From contig CAYVRN010000001.1 of NCBI GenBank assembly GCA_964453855.1, forward strand, positions 1 to 64,000: a DNA stretch of 64,000 nucleotides, written 5' to 3'. Position numbers and translations under genes: made by a program. The notes beneath the pieces are model-generated. The model was not told the origin of the DNA and made no database searches. It saw only the letters and a program-made list of their open reading frames with translations. Shown in pieces: positions 50,727-60,435 of the stretch (the first letter of the stretch is position 1; each line of letters opens with the position of its first letter). The stretch is from JASMHC01 sp964453855. GTDB lineage: Bacteria; Pseudomonadota; Alphaproteobacteria; Rhodobacterales; Rhodobacteraceae.

Positions 50727-53258
50727 ATGAGCTTTATGAGCGATAACGACGGCAAAAAACCTTTGGGACTGCGCGGTGGACCGCGTGCAGGCAACGTAAA
50801 ACAGAGCTTCAGCCACGGCCGCACCAAAAGTGTTGTGGTAGAAACCAAGCGTAAGCGCGTTGTTGTACCAAAGCCAGGTGCAGCGGCACCTGCGGCGCAA
50901 GGATCGTCTGCAGCTTCGAAACCTGCAGCTGGCGGTCAGTCAAGACGACCAGCGGGCATTTCAGACGCCGAGATGGAGCGCCGGATGAAGGCACTTCAGG
51001 CGGCGAAAGCGCGTGAAGTGGAAGAAGCTGCCCAGCGTGAGGCCGACGAAAAGGCGCGCGCCGAAGAGCGTGAGCGCCGCCGCGCCGAGCAAGAGGCCAA
51101 AGAGGCCGAACAGCGCGAGATCGAAGAAGCTGCGAAGCGCAAAGTCGAAGAGGAAGAGCGTTCCAAGCGTGAGGCCGAGGATGCTGCGAAGCGCAAGGCT
51201 GCTGAAGAAGCAGCAGCGAAAGCATCCCCCAAAGCTGATCCTGCTCGCGAAGCGCCGCGTGGTGGTGGCAAGCCTGCTGCGACACCGGCTGCTGCGGCTC
51301 CGCGCAAGAAAGAGCGTGAGGACGAGCGTGCGCGCGGCAAAGGTCGTGATGATGGCCGACGTTCTGGCAAGCTGACTCTGAACCAGGCGCTGTCTGGTGG
51401 TGAAGGTGGCCGTCAGAAATCAATGGCTGCGATGAAGCGTAAGCAAGAGCGTATGCGCCAAAAAGCCATGGGGTCTGCAGAGCCGCGTGAAAAGGTTATC
51501 CGCGAAGTTCAGCTTCCCGAGGCAATCATGGTTGGCGAACTGGCCAACCGTATGGCCGAGCGCGTTGCCGACGTTGTGAAAGAGCTCATGAAAATGGGCA
51601 TGATGGTTACTCAGAACCAGACCATCGATGCCGATACAGCGGAACTGATCATCGAAGAGTTTGGCCACAAGGTTGTGCGTGTTTCTGACTCGGATGTTGA
51701 AGACGTTATTCAGCAGGTCGAAGAAAAGGACGAGGATCTGAAAGCCCGTCCGCCGGTCATTACCATTATGGGTCACGTTGACCACGGTAAGACCTCGCTT
51801 CTGGATGCGATCCGCAACACGCAGGTCACGGCTGGCGAGGCAGGCGGTATTACGCAGCACATCGGTGCGTATCAGGTTGAAACCAAGGATGGCGCCATTC
51901 TGTCGTTCCTGGATACACCGGGTCACGCGGCGTTTACATCTATGCGTTCGCGCGGTGCACAGGTGACGGACATCGTTATTCTGGTCGTTGCCGCCGATGA
52001 CTCGGTCATGCCGCAGACCATCGAGGCGATCAACCACGCGAAGGCGGCAGAAGTGCCGATGATCGTGGCGATTAACAAATGCGATAAACCTGCCGCTGAT
52101 GCGAACAAAGTGCGCGCCGAGTTGCTGCAGCACGAAGTCATCGTTGAACAGATGTCGGGTGAAGTTCAGGACGTTGAGGTTTCGGCTGTCACCGGCCAAG
52201 GCTTGGACGAACTGCTTGAAGCGATTGCGCTGCAGGCCGAAATTCTTGAACTGAAAGCAAACCCCGATCGTGCCGCTCAGGGTGCAGTGATCGAAGCACA
52301 GCTTGACGTAGGTCGCGGTCCTGTGGCCACCGTTCTGGTTCAGACCGGTACGCTGCGTCAGGGCGATATCTTTGTTGTGGGTGAGCAGTACGGTAAGGTC
52401 CGTGCGCTGATCAACGACAAGGGCGAGCGCGTAAAAGAGGCCGGTCCTTCGGTACCGGTCGAGGTTCTGGGTCTGAATGGCACTCCGGAAGCCGGTGATG
52501 TTCTAAACGTGACAGAAACCGAAGCGCAGGCGCGTGAGATTGCAGAATACCGTGCGAATCTGGCGAAAGAAAAGCGTGCAGCTGCGGGTGCAGCTACCAC
52601 GTTGGAACAGCTAATGCAGAAGGCCAAGGATGACGAAAACCTCACCGAGATGCCTATTCTGGTAAAAGCAGATGTTCAGGGTTCGGCGGAAGCGATCGTT
52701 CAGGCGATGGAAAAGATCGGCAACAACGAAGTGCGCGTACGTGTTTTGCACTCGGGCGTTGGTGCGATCACCGAAACCGATATCGGTCTGGCAGAAGCCT
52801 CTGGGGCGCCTGTAATGGGCTTTAACGTTCGTGCAAATGCCTCTGCGCGTAACTCGGCCAACCAGAAAGGCGTTGAGATTCGCTATTACAGCGTGATCTA
52901 CGATCTGGTGGATGACGTGAAAGCGGCGGCCTCGGGTCTGTTGTCTGCAGAAATCCGCGAGAAATTCATCGGCTACGCCAAGATCAAAGAAGTCTTCAAG
53001 GTTTCTGGCATCGGCAAAGTCGCTGGCTGTCTGGTGACCGAAGGTGTTGCCCGCCGTTCGGCAGGTGTGCGCCTTCTGCGTGATGATGTTGTGATTCACG
53101 AAGGCACGCTGAAAACGCTGAAGCGCTTCAAGGATGAAGTGGCCGAGGTGCAGTCTGGTCAGGAGTGCGGTATGGCGTTCGAGAATTACGACGATATCCG
53201 TCCGAATGACGTGATCGAAATCTTCGAGCGTGAAGAAGTCGAGCGTACGCTGGATTGA
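50727..53258 (+). CDS. infB: Translation initiation factor IF-2
   Basis: GTPase that brings initiator tRNA to the 30S subunit. The 843 residues begin with a long charged, coiled-coil-prone region (about 80-230, dense in EEAAKRK-like units), followed by an IF2_N motif. The G domain has ITIMGHVDHGKTSLLDAIRN (about residue 347), DTPGHAAFTSMRSRGAQVTD and NKCD, and C-terminal domains end in AFENYDDIRPNDVIEIFERE. It abuts the ylxR-type stop. A strong terminator follows 22 bp after the end. Confidence 0.97.
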   Translation: MSFMSDNDGKKPLGLRGGPRAGNVKQSFSHGRTKSVVVETKRKRVVVPKPGAAAPAAQGSSAASKPAAGGQSRRPAGISDAEMERRMKALQAAKAREVEEAAQREADEKARAEERERRRAEQEAKEAEQREIEEAAKRKVEEEERSKREAEDAAKRKAAEEAAAKASPKADPAREAPRGGGKPAATPAAAAPRKKEREDERARGKGRDDGRRSGKLTLNQALSGGEGGRQKSMAAMKRKQERMRQKAMGSAEPREKVIREVQLPEAIMVGELANRMAERVADVVKELMKMGMMVTQNQTIDADTAELIIEEFGHKVVRVSDSDVEDVIQQVEEKDEDLKARPPVITIMGHVDHGKTSLLDAIRNTQVTAGEAGGITQHIGAYQVETKDGAILSFLDTPGHAAFTSMRSRGAQVTDIVILVVAADDSVMPQTIEAINHAKAAEVPMIVAINKCDKPAADANKVRAELLQHEVIVEQMSGEVQDVEVSAVTGQGLDELLEAIALQAEILELKANPDRAAQGAVIEAQLDVGRGPVATVLVQTGTLRQGDIFVVGEQYGKVRALINDKGERVKEAGPSVPVEVLGLNGTPEAGDVLNVTETEAQAREIAEYRANLAKEKRAAAGAATTLEQLMQKAKDDENLTEMPILVKADVQGSAEAIVQAMEKIGNNEVRVRVLHSGVGAITETDIGLAEASGAPVMGFNVRANASARNSANQKGVEIRYYSVIYDLVDDVKAAASGLLSAEIREKFIGYAKIKEVFKVSGIGKVAGCLVTEGVARRSAGVRLLRDDVVIHEGTLKTLKRFKDEVAEVQSGQECGMAFENYDDIRPNDVIEIFEREEVERTLD

Positions 53259-53280
53259 TCCAAGACATTGAGAACAAAAC

Positions 53281-53312
53281 AAAAAAGGGCGCTGAAAATA
53301 GCGCCCTTTTTT
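53281..53312 (+). terminator. Rho-independent terminator of the rimP-infB operon
   Basis: AAAAAAGGGCGCT (53281-53293), loop GAAAAT, AGCGCCCTTTTTT. It is a 13-bp stem with flanking A and T runs, and may also stop the minus-strand small gene. Confidence 0.92.
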
Positions 53313-53358
53313 ATTGCAATGGAGAGTGTGAGTGGTGGATTAGCCTCCAGAGCTAAAC

Positions 53359-53484
53359 TTATGTGACCGGCAATCCTACATAGATGCGGTCGCCGATGCG
53401 AACAGCCATTTTGCCGTTTTCCAAGGTCCGCACGAGGACACCCTGAACCAGCACGCGGCTACCTGTGATAATTGTCTTGAGCAT
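53359..53484 (-). CDS. 41-residue small protein of unknown function
   Basis: A short gene from ATG 53484 to TAA 53359. The product begins MLKTIITGSRVLVQGVLVRT and ends MAVRIGDRIYVGLPVT. It alternates small hydrophobic and charged residues (VLVQGVLVRTLENGKMAVRI), suggesting a compact all-beta fold with no signal peptide or membrane helix. I recall similar short ITG-x-V-x-V-QG proteins in Rhodobacterales, but have no function for them. The ribosome site is weak. It fills most of the 346-bp space between infB and mutT. Confidence 0.6.
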   Translation of the reverse strand: MLKTIITGSRVLVQGVLVRTLENGKMAVRIGDRIYVGLPVT

Positions 53485-53604
53485 TTGAAACTCGGAAAAA
53501 CTTTACAGTCTCAATTTAGAGCGTGGATTTGTTCGTTCACGGAAAAAATGCAGCATATAGCCTTAATGGGCCGTTAATGTACCCAAACGTATGTGTCGAA
53601 AACT

Positions 53605-54009
53605 TTACAACCACTCACGTAGAATTGGAATCAAGGGTACATCCGCTGGTGGCATAGGGTAATCCCGCAGATGATTTGGGCGCACCCATTTAAGCGTTTG
53701 GCCTTCTTTTGCTTGGGGAATGCCTTCCCATTTGCGGCAGGCGAAAAGGGGCATCAAAAGGTGAAAATCTTCGTAGCTGTGGCTGGCGAAGGTCAGCGGG
53801 GCCAGGCAGCTGGACCAGGTATTGATACCCAGTTCCTCTTCAAGTTCCCGAATCAACGCATGTTCAGGGGTTTCTCCGGCTTCCACCTTGCCTCCGGGAA
53901 ATTCCCATAGGCCCGCCATGGATTTTCCTTCGGGACGTTGGGCCAGAAGGATGCGGCCGTCTTTATCAATCAGTGCGACAGCGGAAACCAGAACAACTTT
54001 TTTTGACAT
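53605..54009 (-). CDS. mutT: 8-oxo-dGTP diphosphatase (MutT-type Nudix hydrolase)
   Basis: Cleans oxidised dGTP from the nucleotide pool to prevent A:T to C:G mutations. The 134 residues carry a complete Nudix box (GGKVEAGETPEHALIRELEE, then ELGI) and the MutT-like opening VVLVSAVALIDKDGRILLAQ and RPEGKSMAGLWEFPGG. The final KWVRPNHLRDYPMPPADVPL also fits MutT. Its ATG overlaps the argJ stop by one base, so both are on one transcript. Confidence 0.93.
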   Translation of the reverse strand: MSKKVVLVSAVALIDKDGRILLAQRPEGKSMAGLWEFPGGKVEAGETPEHALIRELEEELGINTWSSCLAPLTFASHSYEDFHLLMPLFACRKWEGIPQAKEGQTLKWVRPNHLRDYPMPPADVPLIPILREWL

Positions 54010-55232
54010 TACGAGCGATAATCCGCGTTGATGGCGATGTATTGGTGGGTCAAATCGCAGGTCCAGACGGTGGCCGTGCCGCCGCCCAAGCCCAGATCAA
54101 CACCGATTTTCAGGTCTTGCTGTTTCATATAGGTGGCGCCTTGCTCTTCGCTGTAATCAGGCGAGACCCAGCCCTTTTCTGCAACAAGGATATCGCCGAA
54201 CCTGATAGACAGTAGATCACGATCCGCTGCCGCGCCCGATTTACCGATAGCCATGACGACACGCCCCCAGTTCGGGTCTTCGCCGGCGATAGCGGTTTTG
54301 ATCAAAGGTGAGTTTGCAATGGCCAGTGCGTGCGTGCGAGCGTCAGCATTACTGGCAGCGCCGGTCACTTCGACCTCGACGAATTTGGTGGCTCCTTCAC
54401 CGTCGCGGACAACTTGGTGGGCCAGATCCAGCATGACCTTGTGCAATGCGTTGCGGAAATCGTCGTTGCCTGTCACATCCGCGCCCGACGCTCCGGTTGC
54501 CGCCAGAAGCAGCGTGTCCGAGGTTGAAGTGTCGCTATCAACAGTAATGTTGTTAAAGGTGACGTCCGTCAGTGCCGACAGCATCGCCTGTAAATCCGCT
54601 CGTGCGATTTTAGCGTCGGTGAAAATGTAGACCAGCATCGTGGCCATATCCGGTGCGATCATGCCCGAGCCTTTGGCGATACCTGCGATTTTGACTGGCT
54701 TACCATTCACCTGAATTTCAGCGGCTGACCCTTTGGGAAAGGTGTCCGTTGTCATAATCGCATCAGCGGCCATTTGGATGGCACTGTCGCTAAGATTGGC
54801 ATTCAACTCGTCGATTTTTGCGATGATGCGGTCGTGGGGCAAACGCTCGCCAATCACGCCCGTCGAGCTTGTGAATACGCGGTCGGCGGTTAGGCCGGTG
54901 ACGCTGGCCACAGCGTCGCAAATCGCGGCAACAGACCCTTCACCGGCGCGGCCGGTGAAGGCGTTTGAGTTGCCCGAGTTCACGACAATGGCCGCGCCTG
55001 TGCTGCGGTCTTTGCCGATTTTCGTCTGACAATCCAATACGTTGGCTGATCGCGTAGCGGAGCGGGTAAAAACCCCCGCCAGAGTGGTGCCGGGATCCAA
55101 GAGCGCCAGCATCACATCCTTACGGTTGCTGTATTTCACCCCGGCTTCGGCGGCGGCAAAACGGACGCCTTTGATAACCGGAAGATCAGGGAAGCTGGCG
55201 GGTGCCAGAGGCGAGACAGGCAGTTTAGCCAT
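54009..55232 (-). CDS. argJ: Bifunctional ornithine acetyltransferase / N-acetylglutamate synthase
   Basis: Transfers acetyl from N-acetylornithine to glutamate in the arginine cycle. The 407 residues have GVRFAAAEAGVKYSNRKDVM, NSGNSNAFTGRAGEGSVAAI, STGVIGERLPHDRIIAKI and the self-cleavage site KGSGMIAPDMATMLVYIFTD, where the Thr of ATML becomes the N-terminal nucleophile. EDPNWGRVVMAIGKSGAAAD is the beta-chain signature. It lies three bases after the PPIase stop, in a PPIase-argJ-mutT operon. Confidence 0.96.
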   Translation of the reverse strand: MAKLPVSPLAPASFPDLPVIKGVRFAAAEAGVKYSNRKDVMLALLDPGTTLAGVFTRSATRSANVLDCQTKIGKDRSTGAAIVVNSGNSNAFTGRAGEGSVAAICDAVASVTGLTADRVFTSSTGVIGERLPHDRIIAKIDELNANLSDSAIQMAADAIMTTDTFPKGSAAEIQVNGKPVKIAGIAKGSGMIAPDMATMLVYIFTDAKIARADLQAMLSALTDVTFNNITVDSDTSTSDTLLLAATGASGADVTGNDDFRNALHKVMLDLAHQVVRDGEGATKFVEVEVTGAASNADARTHALAIANSPLIKTAIAGEDPNWGRVVMAIGKSGAAADRDLLSIRFGDILVAEKGWVSPDYSEEQGATYMKQQDLKIGVDLGLGGGTATVWTCDLTHQYIAINADYRS

Positions 55233-55235
55233 GGA

Positions 55236-56087
55236 TTATTGCTCCATCAGGGACTGATCGCGAAGAATCGACGGATCGATTCCTTCTGTCGGCATACGCT
55301 CAATGTTGGCAGTTTCAAGCAATTCTGCGACACGGGCTTCTATTGCTTGTTGGCCAAGCTCATCCGCGATTTGGCCGCGCACTTCTGCAAGCGCGGGTGC
55401 CTCGATCTGGCGGGTCTCGTTTAGGCGGATCAGGTGCCAGCCAAATTGAGTTTGGACAGGCCCTGCTAAAGTGCCCACTTCCATGGCCGCAACGGCTTCG
55501 TCGAAGGGTTGCACCATGGCTCCGCGCTCGAACCAGCCCAGCTGACCGCCGCTGGGACCGGATGGACCGGTTGAGTGCTCTTGTGCTGCCGTAGCAAAAT
55601 CGGCGCCTGCTTCAAGCTCGGTCAAGATCGCTTTGGCCTCATCTTCGGTTTCGACCAGAATGTGCGAGGCATTATATTCAAGCCCCATATCCTGCCCTGC
55701 GTAAATCTCTTGATAGGCCGCTTCGATCATCTCATCAGTGACGGAGGTCTCCATGAGTTTTGCGATGGCCACCGTTGCCAGAAGCGAGCGCTCTTCATTT
55801 TCGACCCCGTATTTGACCGCCGCAGGAGGGGTGCCCTCGAAACTGGCCTTCAAAAGTTCAAGCCTGACCAGTTGATCCAGCAAGCCGGGGAATAAAATGT
55901 CGTCGGGGTATTGCTGGTATTGCGACGGCAATTTTCCGCGTGCGATGATCATGTGACCAATCGTGATATCAACACCGTTTACGGTTGCAACGACTGTTTC
56001 GGCGCTATTCTCGGCCTTTGCCATCATGGGAAGCGATGCCATTGCGATGGCCATTCCGAACGTTGCATTGCGCATAAATTTGATCAT
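55236..56087 (-). CDS. Periplasmic parvulin-type peptidylprolyl isomerase
   Basis: A 283-residue exported foldase of the PpiC/SurA family. The signal peptide is MIKFMRNATFGMAIAMASLP with cleavage after MMAKA. An N-terminal SurA-like helical part (DITIGHMIIARGKLPSQYQQ) leads to a parvulin domain (EYNASHILVETEDEAKAILT, EHSTGPSGPSGGQLGWFERG, QFGWHLIRLNETR). ATG 56087 follows aaggaac; the longer frame adds a non-conserved basic stretch. It is probably involved in outer-membrane protein folding, which fits the divergent secA. Confidence 0.93.
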   Translation of the reverse strand: MIKFMRNATFGMAIAMASLPMMAKAENSAETVVATVNGVDITIGHMIIARGKLPSQYQQYPDDILFPGLLDQLVRLELLKASFEGTPPAAVKYGVENEERSLLATVAIAKLMETSVTDEMIEAAYQEIYAGQDMGLEYNASHILVETEDEAKAILTELEAGADFATAAQEHSTGPSGPSGGQLGWFERGAMVQPFDEAVAAMEVGTLAGPVQTQFGWHLIRLNETRQIEAPALAEVRGQIADELGQQAIEARVAELLETANIERMPTEGIDPSILRDQSLMEQ

Positions 56088-56255
56088 GGGGTTCCTTTGC
56101 CTTCCTGCCCTTTTGCCTCGCGACGTTGACACTCTCTGACTGTCCCCTTACATCGCTTTGAGGCCTGAAAAATTGGTTATCCGGACTATTTGTATTGAGG
56201 ATACTCCGGACGGGCAACAGGTAGACGACAATCGTTTTGATCACGCGGAGAAAAT
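56088..56255. promoter_or_regulatory. Divergent spacer, PPIase / secA
   Basis: A 168-bp spacer with promoters expected for both strands. It contains two TCCGGAC elements (near 56179 and 56204) 25 bp apart in direct orientation. No gene, no clear hairpin. Confidence 0.35.
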
Positions 56256-58961
56256 ATGCTCGGTTTCGGAAATCTCGCCAAAAAGGTGTTCGGTACACCG
56301 AACGACCGTAAAATCAAGGCGACCCGCCCGCTGGTTGAAAAAATCAATGCTTTAGAGCCGGAATTCGAGGCTTTGAGCGATGCTGGGCTGATCGAGAAGA
56401 CCGAGGAATTCAAAAAGCGTTTCGCCGAAGGAGAGTCTTTGGACAGCCTTCTGCCGGAAGCGTTTGCCAACTGCCGAGAAGGCGCAAAGAGGGCCTTGGG
56501 GCTGCGAGCGTTTGACGTACAGCTGATGGGCGGAATTTTTCTGCATCAAGGCAACATCTCGGAAATGAAAACCGGCGAGGGCAAAACCCTTGTAGCGACA
56601 TTCCCCGCTTATCTGAACGCCCTGGAAGGGCGCGGTGTTCACATCGTGACGGTGAACGATTATCTGGCACGCCGCGACTCGGAATGGATGGGCAAGGTTT
56701 ATGCGCAACTGGGTATGACCTGTGGTGTTGTATATCCGCAGCAGCCCGATGCCGAAAAGGCAGCGGCTTATGCATCTGATGTCACCTATGCGACGAACAA
56801 CGAGCTGGGTTTTGATTATTTGCGCGACAACATGAAAGCCGAGTTGTCTCAAATCAGTCAAAAAGACCATTGCTTTGCGATCGTGGATGAGGTGGACAGT
56901 ATTCTGATCGACGAGGCGCGCACGCCACTGATCATTTCAGGCCCTGCCGACGACCGGTCTGATTTGTACGTCTCCATTGACAAATTTATTCCCGATCTGG
57001 CCGAAGATGCCTATACCATCGACGAAAAAACGCGCGGCGTGACCTTTACCGAAGAAGGCAACGACGCGCTTGAGCAGATCCTGATGACCAATGGCCTGCT
57101 ACCCGAAGGCCAGTCGTTGTACGATCCGGAAAGCACGACCATCGTGCACCATGTCAACAACGCCTTGAAAGCGCATAAGCTGTTCACCCGTGACAAGGAC
57201 TATATCGTTCGCAACAACGAGGTTGTCCTGATCGACGAATTCACAGGCCGTATGATGGCAGGTCGTCGCCTGTCGGACGGATTGCATCAGGCGATCGAAG
57301 CCAAAGAAGGCTGCCAGATCCAACCCGAAAACGTGACACTGGCCAGTGTGACCTTCCAAAACTACTTCCGCCTTTACGATAAATTGGCAGGCATGACAGG
57401 TACCGCGTTGACCGAGGCCGAGGAATTTGCCGAAATCTACGGGTTGGGCGTTGTCGAGGTTCCGACAAACCGCGACGTCGCGCGTGTTGACGAGGACGAT
57501 CAGGTTTATCGTACCGCAAAGGAAAAATACGACGCCGTTGTCGAAGCCATTCGTGCCGCGCATGAAAAGAAACAGCCGGTTTTGGTGGGGACAACCTCGA
57601 TTGAAAAGTCCGAGTTCCTATCGCAACTTTTGAATACAGCAGGTATTCCACACAACGTTCTGAACGCGCGTCAGCACGAAAAAGAAGCCCAGATTGTGGC
57701 CGACGCCGGTAAGCTGGGCGCCGTGACCATCGCCACCAACATGGCGGGCCGCGGTACCGACATCAAACTAGGCGGCAACGTCGAGATCAAGGTGATGGAG
57801 GCAATTGCCGCCGAACCCGAGGCGAACCCTGACGAAATTCGCGCCCGGATCGAGAAAGAACACGAGGGCGAAGAGCAGGCTGTTAAAGATGCCGGTGGAC
57901 TTTATGTGCTTGCGACCGAGCGTCACGAAAGCCGTCGTATCGACAACCAGTTGCGTGGTCGTTCTGGCCGTCAGGGCGACCCGGGGCGCTCGTCGTTCTT
58001 CCTATCTTTGGATGACGACCTGATGCGAATTTTCGGGTCCGAGCGGTTGGACAAAGTTCTTTCGACGCTGGGTATGAAAGAGGGCGAGGCGATCGTTCAC
58101 CCTTGGGTCAATAAATCGCTAGAGCGGGCGCAGGCTAAGGTCGAGGGGCGAAACTTTGATATCCGTAAGCAGCTTCTGAAATTCGACGACGTGATGAATG
58201 ATCAACGCAAGGTGATCTTCAGCCAACGCCGCGAGATCATGGAAGCCAAGGATCTGTCCGAGATCGTCCGGGATATGCGCCTTCAGGTGATTGACGACCT
58301 TCTGGACGAATTCATGCCGCCGAAAACCTACGCCGACCAGTGGGATACCGAAGGGCTCTATGCCGCCGTGATCGCCAAACTGGGCGTCGATGTGCCAGTC
58401 ATGGCCTGGGCCGATGAAGAAGGTGTGGACGACGAAATTATTCAGCAGCGGCTTGAAGATGCCTCGGACGAGATGATGGCAAAAAAGGCCAGCGCCTTTG
58501 GCCCCGAAGCAATGCGCCAGATCGAAAAGCAGATTTTGCTGCAAACCATCGACACGAAATGGCGCGAGCACTTGTTGACTCTAGAACATTTGCGCAGCGT
58601 TGTCGGCTTCCGTGGCTATGCCCAGCGTGATCCGTTGAATGAGTACAAAAACGAAGCGTTCCAACTGTTCGAGAATCTTCTGAATACACTTCGCGAGCAA
58701 GTGACGACACAATTGGCGCAAATTCGCCCGATGAGCGAAGAAGAACGTCAGGCGCTTGCGCAGCGATTGGCGCAGCAGCAGGCTATGCTGGCTGCGGCAG
58801 CGCAGCAGGGGCAAGCGGCGCACCCCGCACCCGAGGGCGAGGCCCCTGCGGTTGAGGGCTTTGACGAAAACAATCCGTCCAGCTGGGGCAATCCGGGGCG
58901 AAATGATGCGTGCCCCTGTGGATCTGGAAAAAAGTTCAAACATTGCCACGGCAAGTTTTAA
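56256..58961 (+). CDS. secA: Protein translocase subunit SecA
   Basis: ATPase motor that drives preproteins through SecYEG. At 901 residues the length is normal. It has Walker A MKTGEGKTLVATFPAYLNAL (about residue 102), DEVDSILIDEARTPLIISGP (Walker B), AGRGTDIKLGGNVEI, ESRRIDNQLRGRSGRQGDPG and a C-terminal zinc motif NDACPCGSGKKFKHCHGKF for SecB and ribosome contact. ATG 56256 follows gcggaga. The gene is followed directly by AT-richer DNA that carries a broken recombinase. Confidence 0.98.
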   Translation: MLGFGNLAKKVFGTPNDRKIKATRPLVEKINALEPEFEALSDAGLIEKTEEFKKRFAEGESLDSLLPEAFANCREGAKRALGLRAFDVQLMGGIFLHQGNISEMKTGEGKTLVATFPAYLNALEGRGVHIVTVNDYLARRDSEWMGKVYAQLGMTCGVVYPQQPDAEKAAAYASDVTYATNNELGFDYLRDNMKAELSQISQKDHCFAIVDEVDSILIDEARTPLIISGPADDRSDLYVSIDKFIPDLAEDAYTIDEKTRGVTFTEEGNDALEQILMTNGLLPEGQSLYDPESTTIVHHVNNALKAHKLFTRDKDYIVRNNEVVLIDEFTGRMMAGRRLSDGLHQAIEAKEGCQIQPENVTLASVTFQNYFRLYDKLAGMTGTALTEAEEFAEIYGLGVVEVPTNRDVARVDEDDQVYRTAKEKYDAVVEAIRAAHEKKQPVLVGTTSIEKSEFLSQLLNTAGIPHNVLNARQHEKEAQIVADAGKLGAVTIATNMAGRGTDIKLGGNVEIKVMEAIAAEPEANPDEIRARIEKEHEGEEQAVKDAGGLYVLATERHESRRIDNQLRGRSGRQGDPGRSSFFLSLDDDLMRIFGSERLDKVLSTLGMKEGEAIVHPWVNKSLERAQAKVEGRNFDIRKQLLKFDDVMNDQRKVIFSQRREIMEAKDLSEIVRDMRLQVIDDLLDEFMPPKTYADQWDTEGLYAAVIAKLGVDVPVMAWADEEGVDDEIIQQRLEDASDEMMAKKASAFGPEAMRQIEKQILLQTIDTKWREHLLTLEHLRSVVGFRGYAQRDPLNEYKNEAFQLFENLLNTLREQVTTQLAQIRPMSEEERQALAQRLAQQQAMLAAAAQQGQAAHPAPEGEAPAVEGFDENNPSSWGNPGRNDACPCGSGKKFKHCHGKF

Positions 58962-59030
58962 AGCTTTTTAAAAACAGTTACTTATTGATATTTACTAAGC
59001 GAAAAAATGTTATACACTTGTTAGGTAAAA

Positions 59031-60321
59031 GTGGTTTTAGACGGTGGTGTTAGGCATTTGTCAGACAAAGAAACGGCGGAATATGCTGAAAAGCTGAAAG
59101 ACGGTAAGGTGCTGTTGACTACACGCAACGGCATCTTCCAAGCTCGTTTTTACGCTGGCAATCGCCGTTACATCTACAAATCACTTAAGACACGAGACTT
59201 AGAAGTAGCACTTGAACGTGCTGTACGTACTACGAGCTTGAGTTCTGCAAAGAACAAATTCTACCAACGCAGCAGAAACGCTTTTCTGACGTAATCAACG
59301 AGTATGTGCGTATGCGTGAAGCACAGCACTTACGTGGTGATTACAAGCGAGGAAAGAATGCTAGGGGGCAACAAACAAGCCCCTTTATGCTGCGTCAGAT
59401 ACAGCGTGTGAGTAAGTTCTGGCACGAATACTGTGGTACGAAGACAGTTGAAAAAATAGACGACGCTGTGCTGAAGGACTACGTTGAGTGGCGACGTGAT
59501 TACTATGCTCGTATGCCAAAAGACGAAATACCTCGTAATGCCAAACTAAATCCCGCAGATAAAACGCTTGAGTGGGAAACAACCTTCGCACTGACGCTGC
59601 TGAAGTACGCACACGAACGTGGCTATAGAGGCAACAAGCCGCTTCCCAAGTTCCGTTACAAAGCACAGCGTAATCGTACTCGTCCGCCATTTACTGCTGA
59701 AGAATATCGCAGACTATACGTAGGGATGCGGCGCTGGATACGTGACACAGACAACACTCGTTGGCGTTACACACGTGAACTGCTCAGAGACTATGTGCTG
59801 TTATTAGCGAATAGTGGCTTGCGTATAGGCGAAGGAAATGGATTGCGCTTGGGCGATTTAGTGAAGTTTAAAGACGAGAACGACAGAGAACTGTACGGCT
59901 TTAACGTTGACGGTAAGACGGGCAAACGCTTCGTCGTCATACGCTCTAACGCCAATCGTTATGTTGACAGAACGATTGAACGTAACAGAGTCGTTGGCAA
60001 GCTGAGTGGCAGCGTATCGCTGAGGAGCGTGGCGAGGCAGTGAACGACTATCTGTTTAAGATGGCAGATGGTGCGCCAATAATCTCACTCATAGACCAAT
60101 TTAACACACTGTTAGAGCGTGAAGGTTTGACGCACAGTGCTGACGGCGAAAAGTATTCGCTCTACAGTCTGCGGCATTTTTACGCAGTCCATATGCTACG
60201 TAAGGGGCGTGTGAATGTGTTTGATATCGCACGAAATATGGGCACAAGCGTACAGATTATTGAGAGCTACTACGGCAAACACGCAACGAGCAGAGTGTTG
60301 GCTACGAGGCTTGGTAGCTGA
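59031..60321 (+). pseudogene. Tyrosine recombinase/phage integrase broken by two frameshifts
   Basis: Three consecutive reading-frame segments rebuild one integrase of about 430 residues. Segment 1 starts at GTG 59031 with an N-terminal arm-binding-like part (ARFYAGNRRYIYKSLKTRDL). The frame changes near 59226-59228, after which YYELEFCKEQILPTQQKRFS and SDVINEYVRMREAQHLRG follow. Segment 2 holds the core-binding domain and first catalytic Arg (LLANSGLRIGEGNGLRLGDL). A second change near 60005-60007 leads into WQRIAEERGEAVNDYLFKMA, then LYSLRHFYAVHMLRKG (second Arg and His) and IIESYYGKHATS with the Tyr. Each break fits a one-base deletion. The segment is AT-richer than its neighbours and its codon use differs, suggesting acquired DNA. 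No att repeats were recognised. Confidence 0.85.
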
Positions 60322-60435
60322 GTGTTAACACGCTTACAACAGCTCTACAGCGTTCGCCAATTGAGCGTCGTTTACATCAATGGCCGCAATCCGTTACGCA
60401 GACGATTTGAATGTCTAGGCGCGGAAGTTCCGAAC

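Noticed and set aside
51420..52199. Minus-strand ORF (259 codons) opposite infB
   Set aside because: infB is certain here; the antisense product has no motif and no plausible start context.
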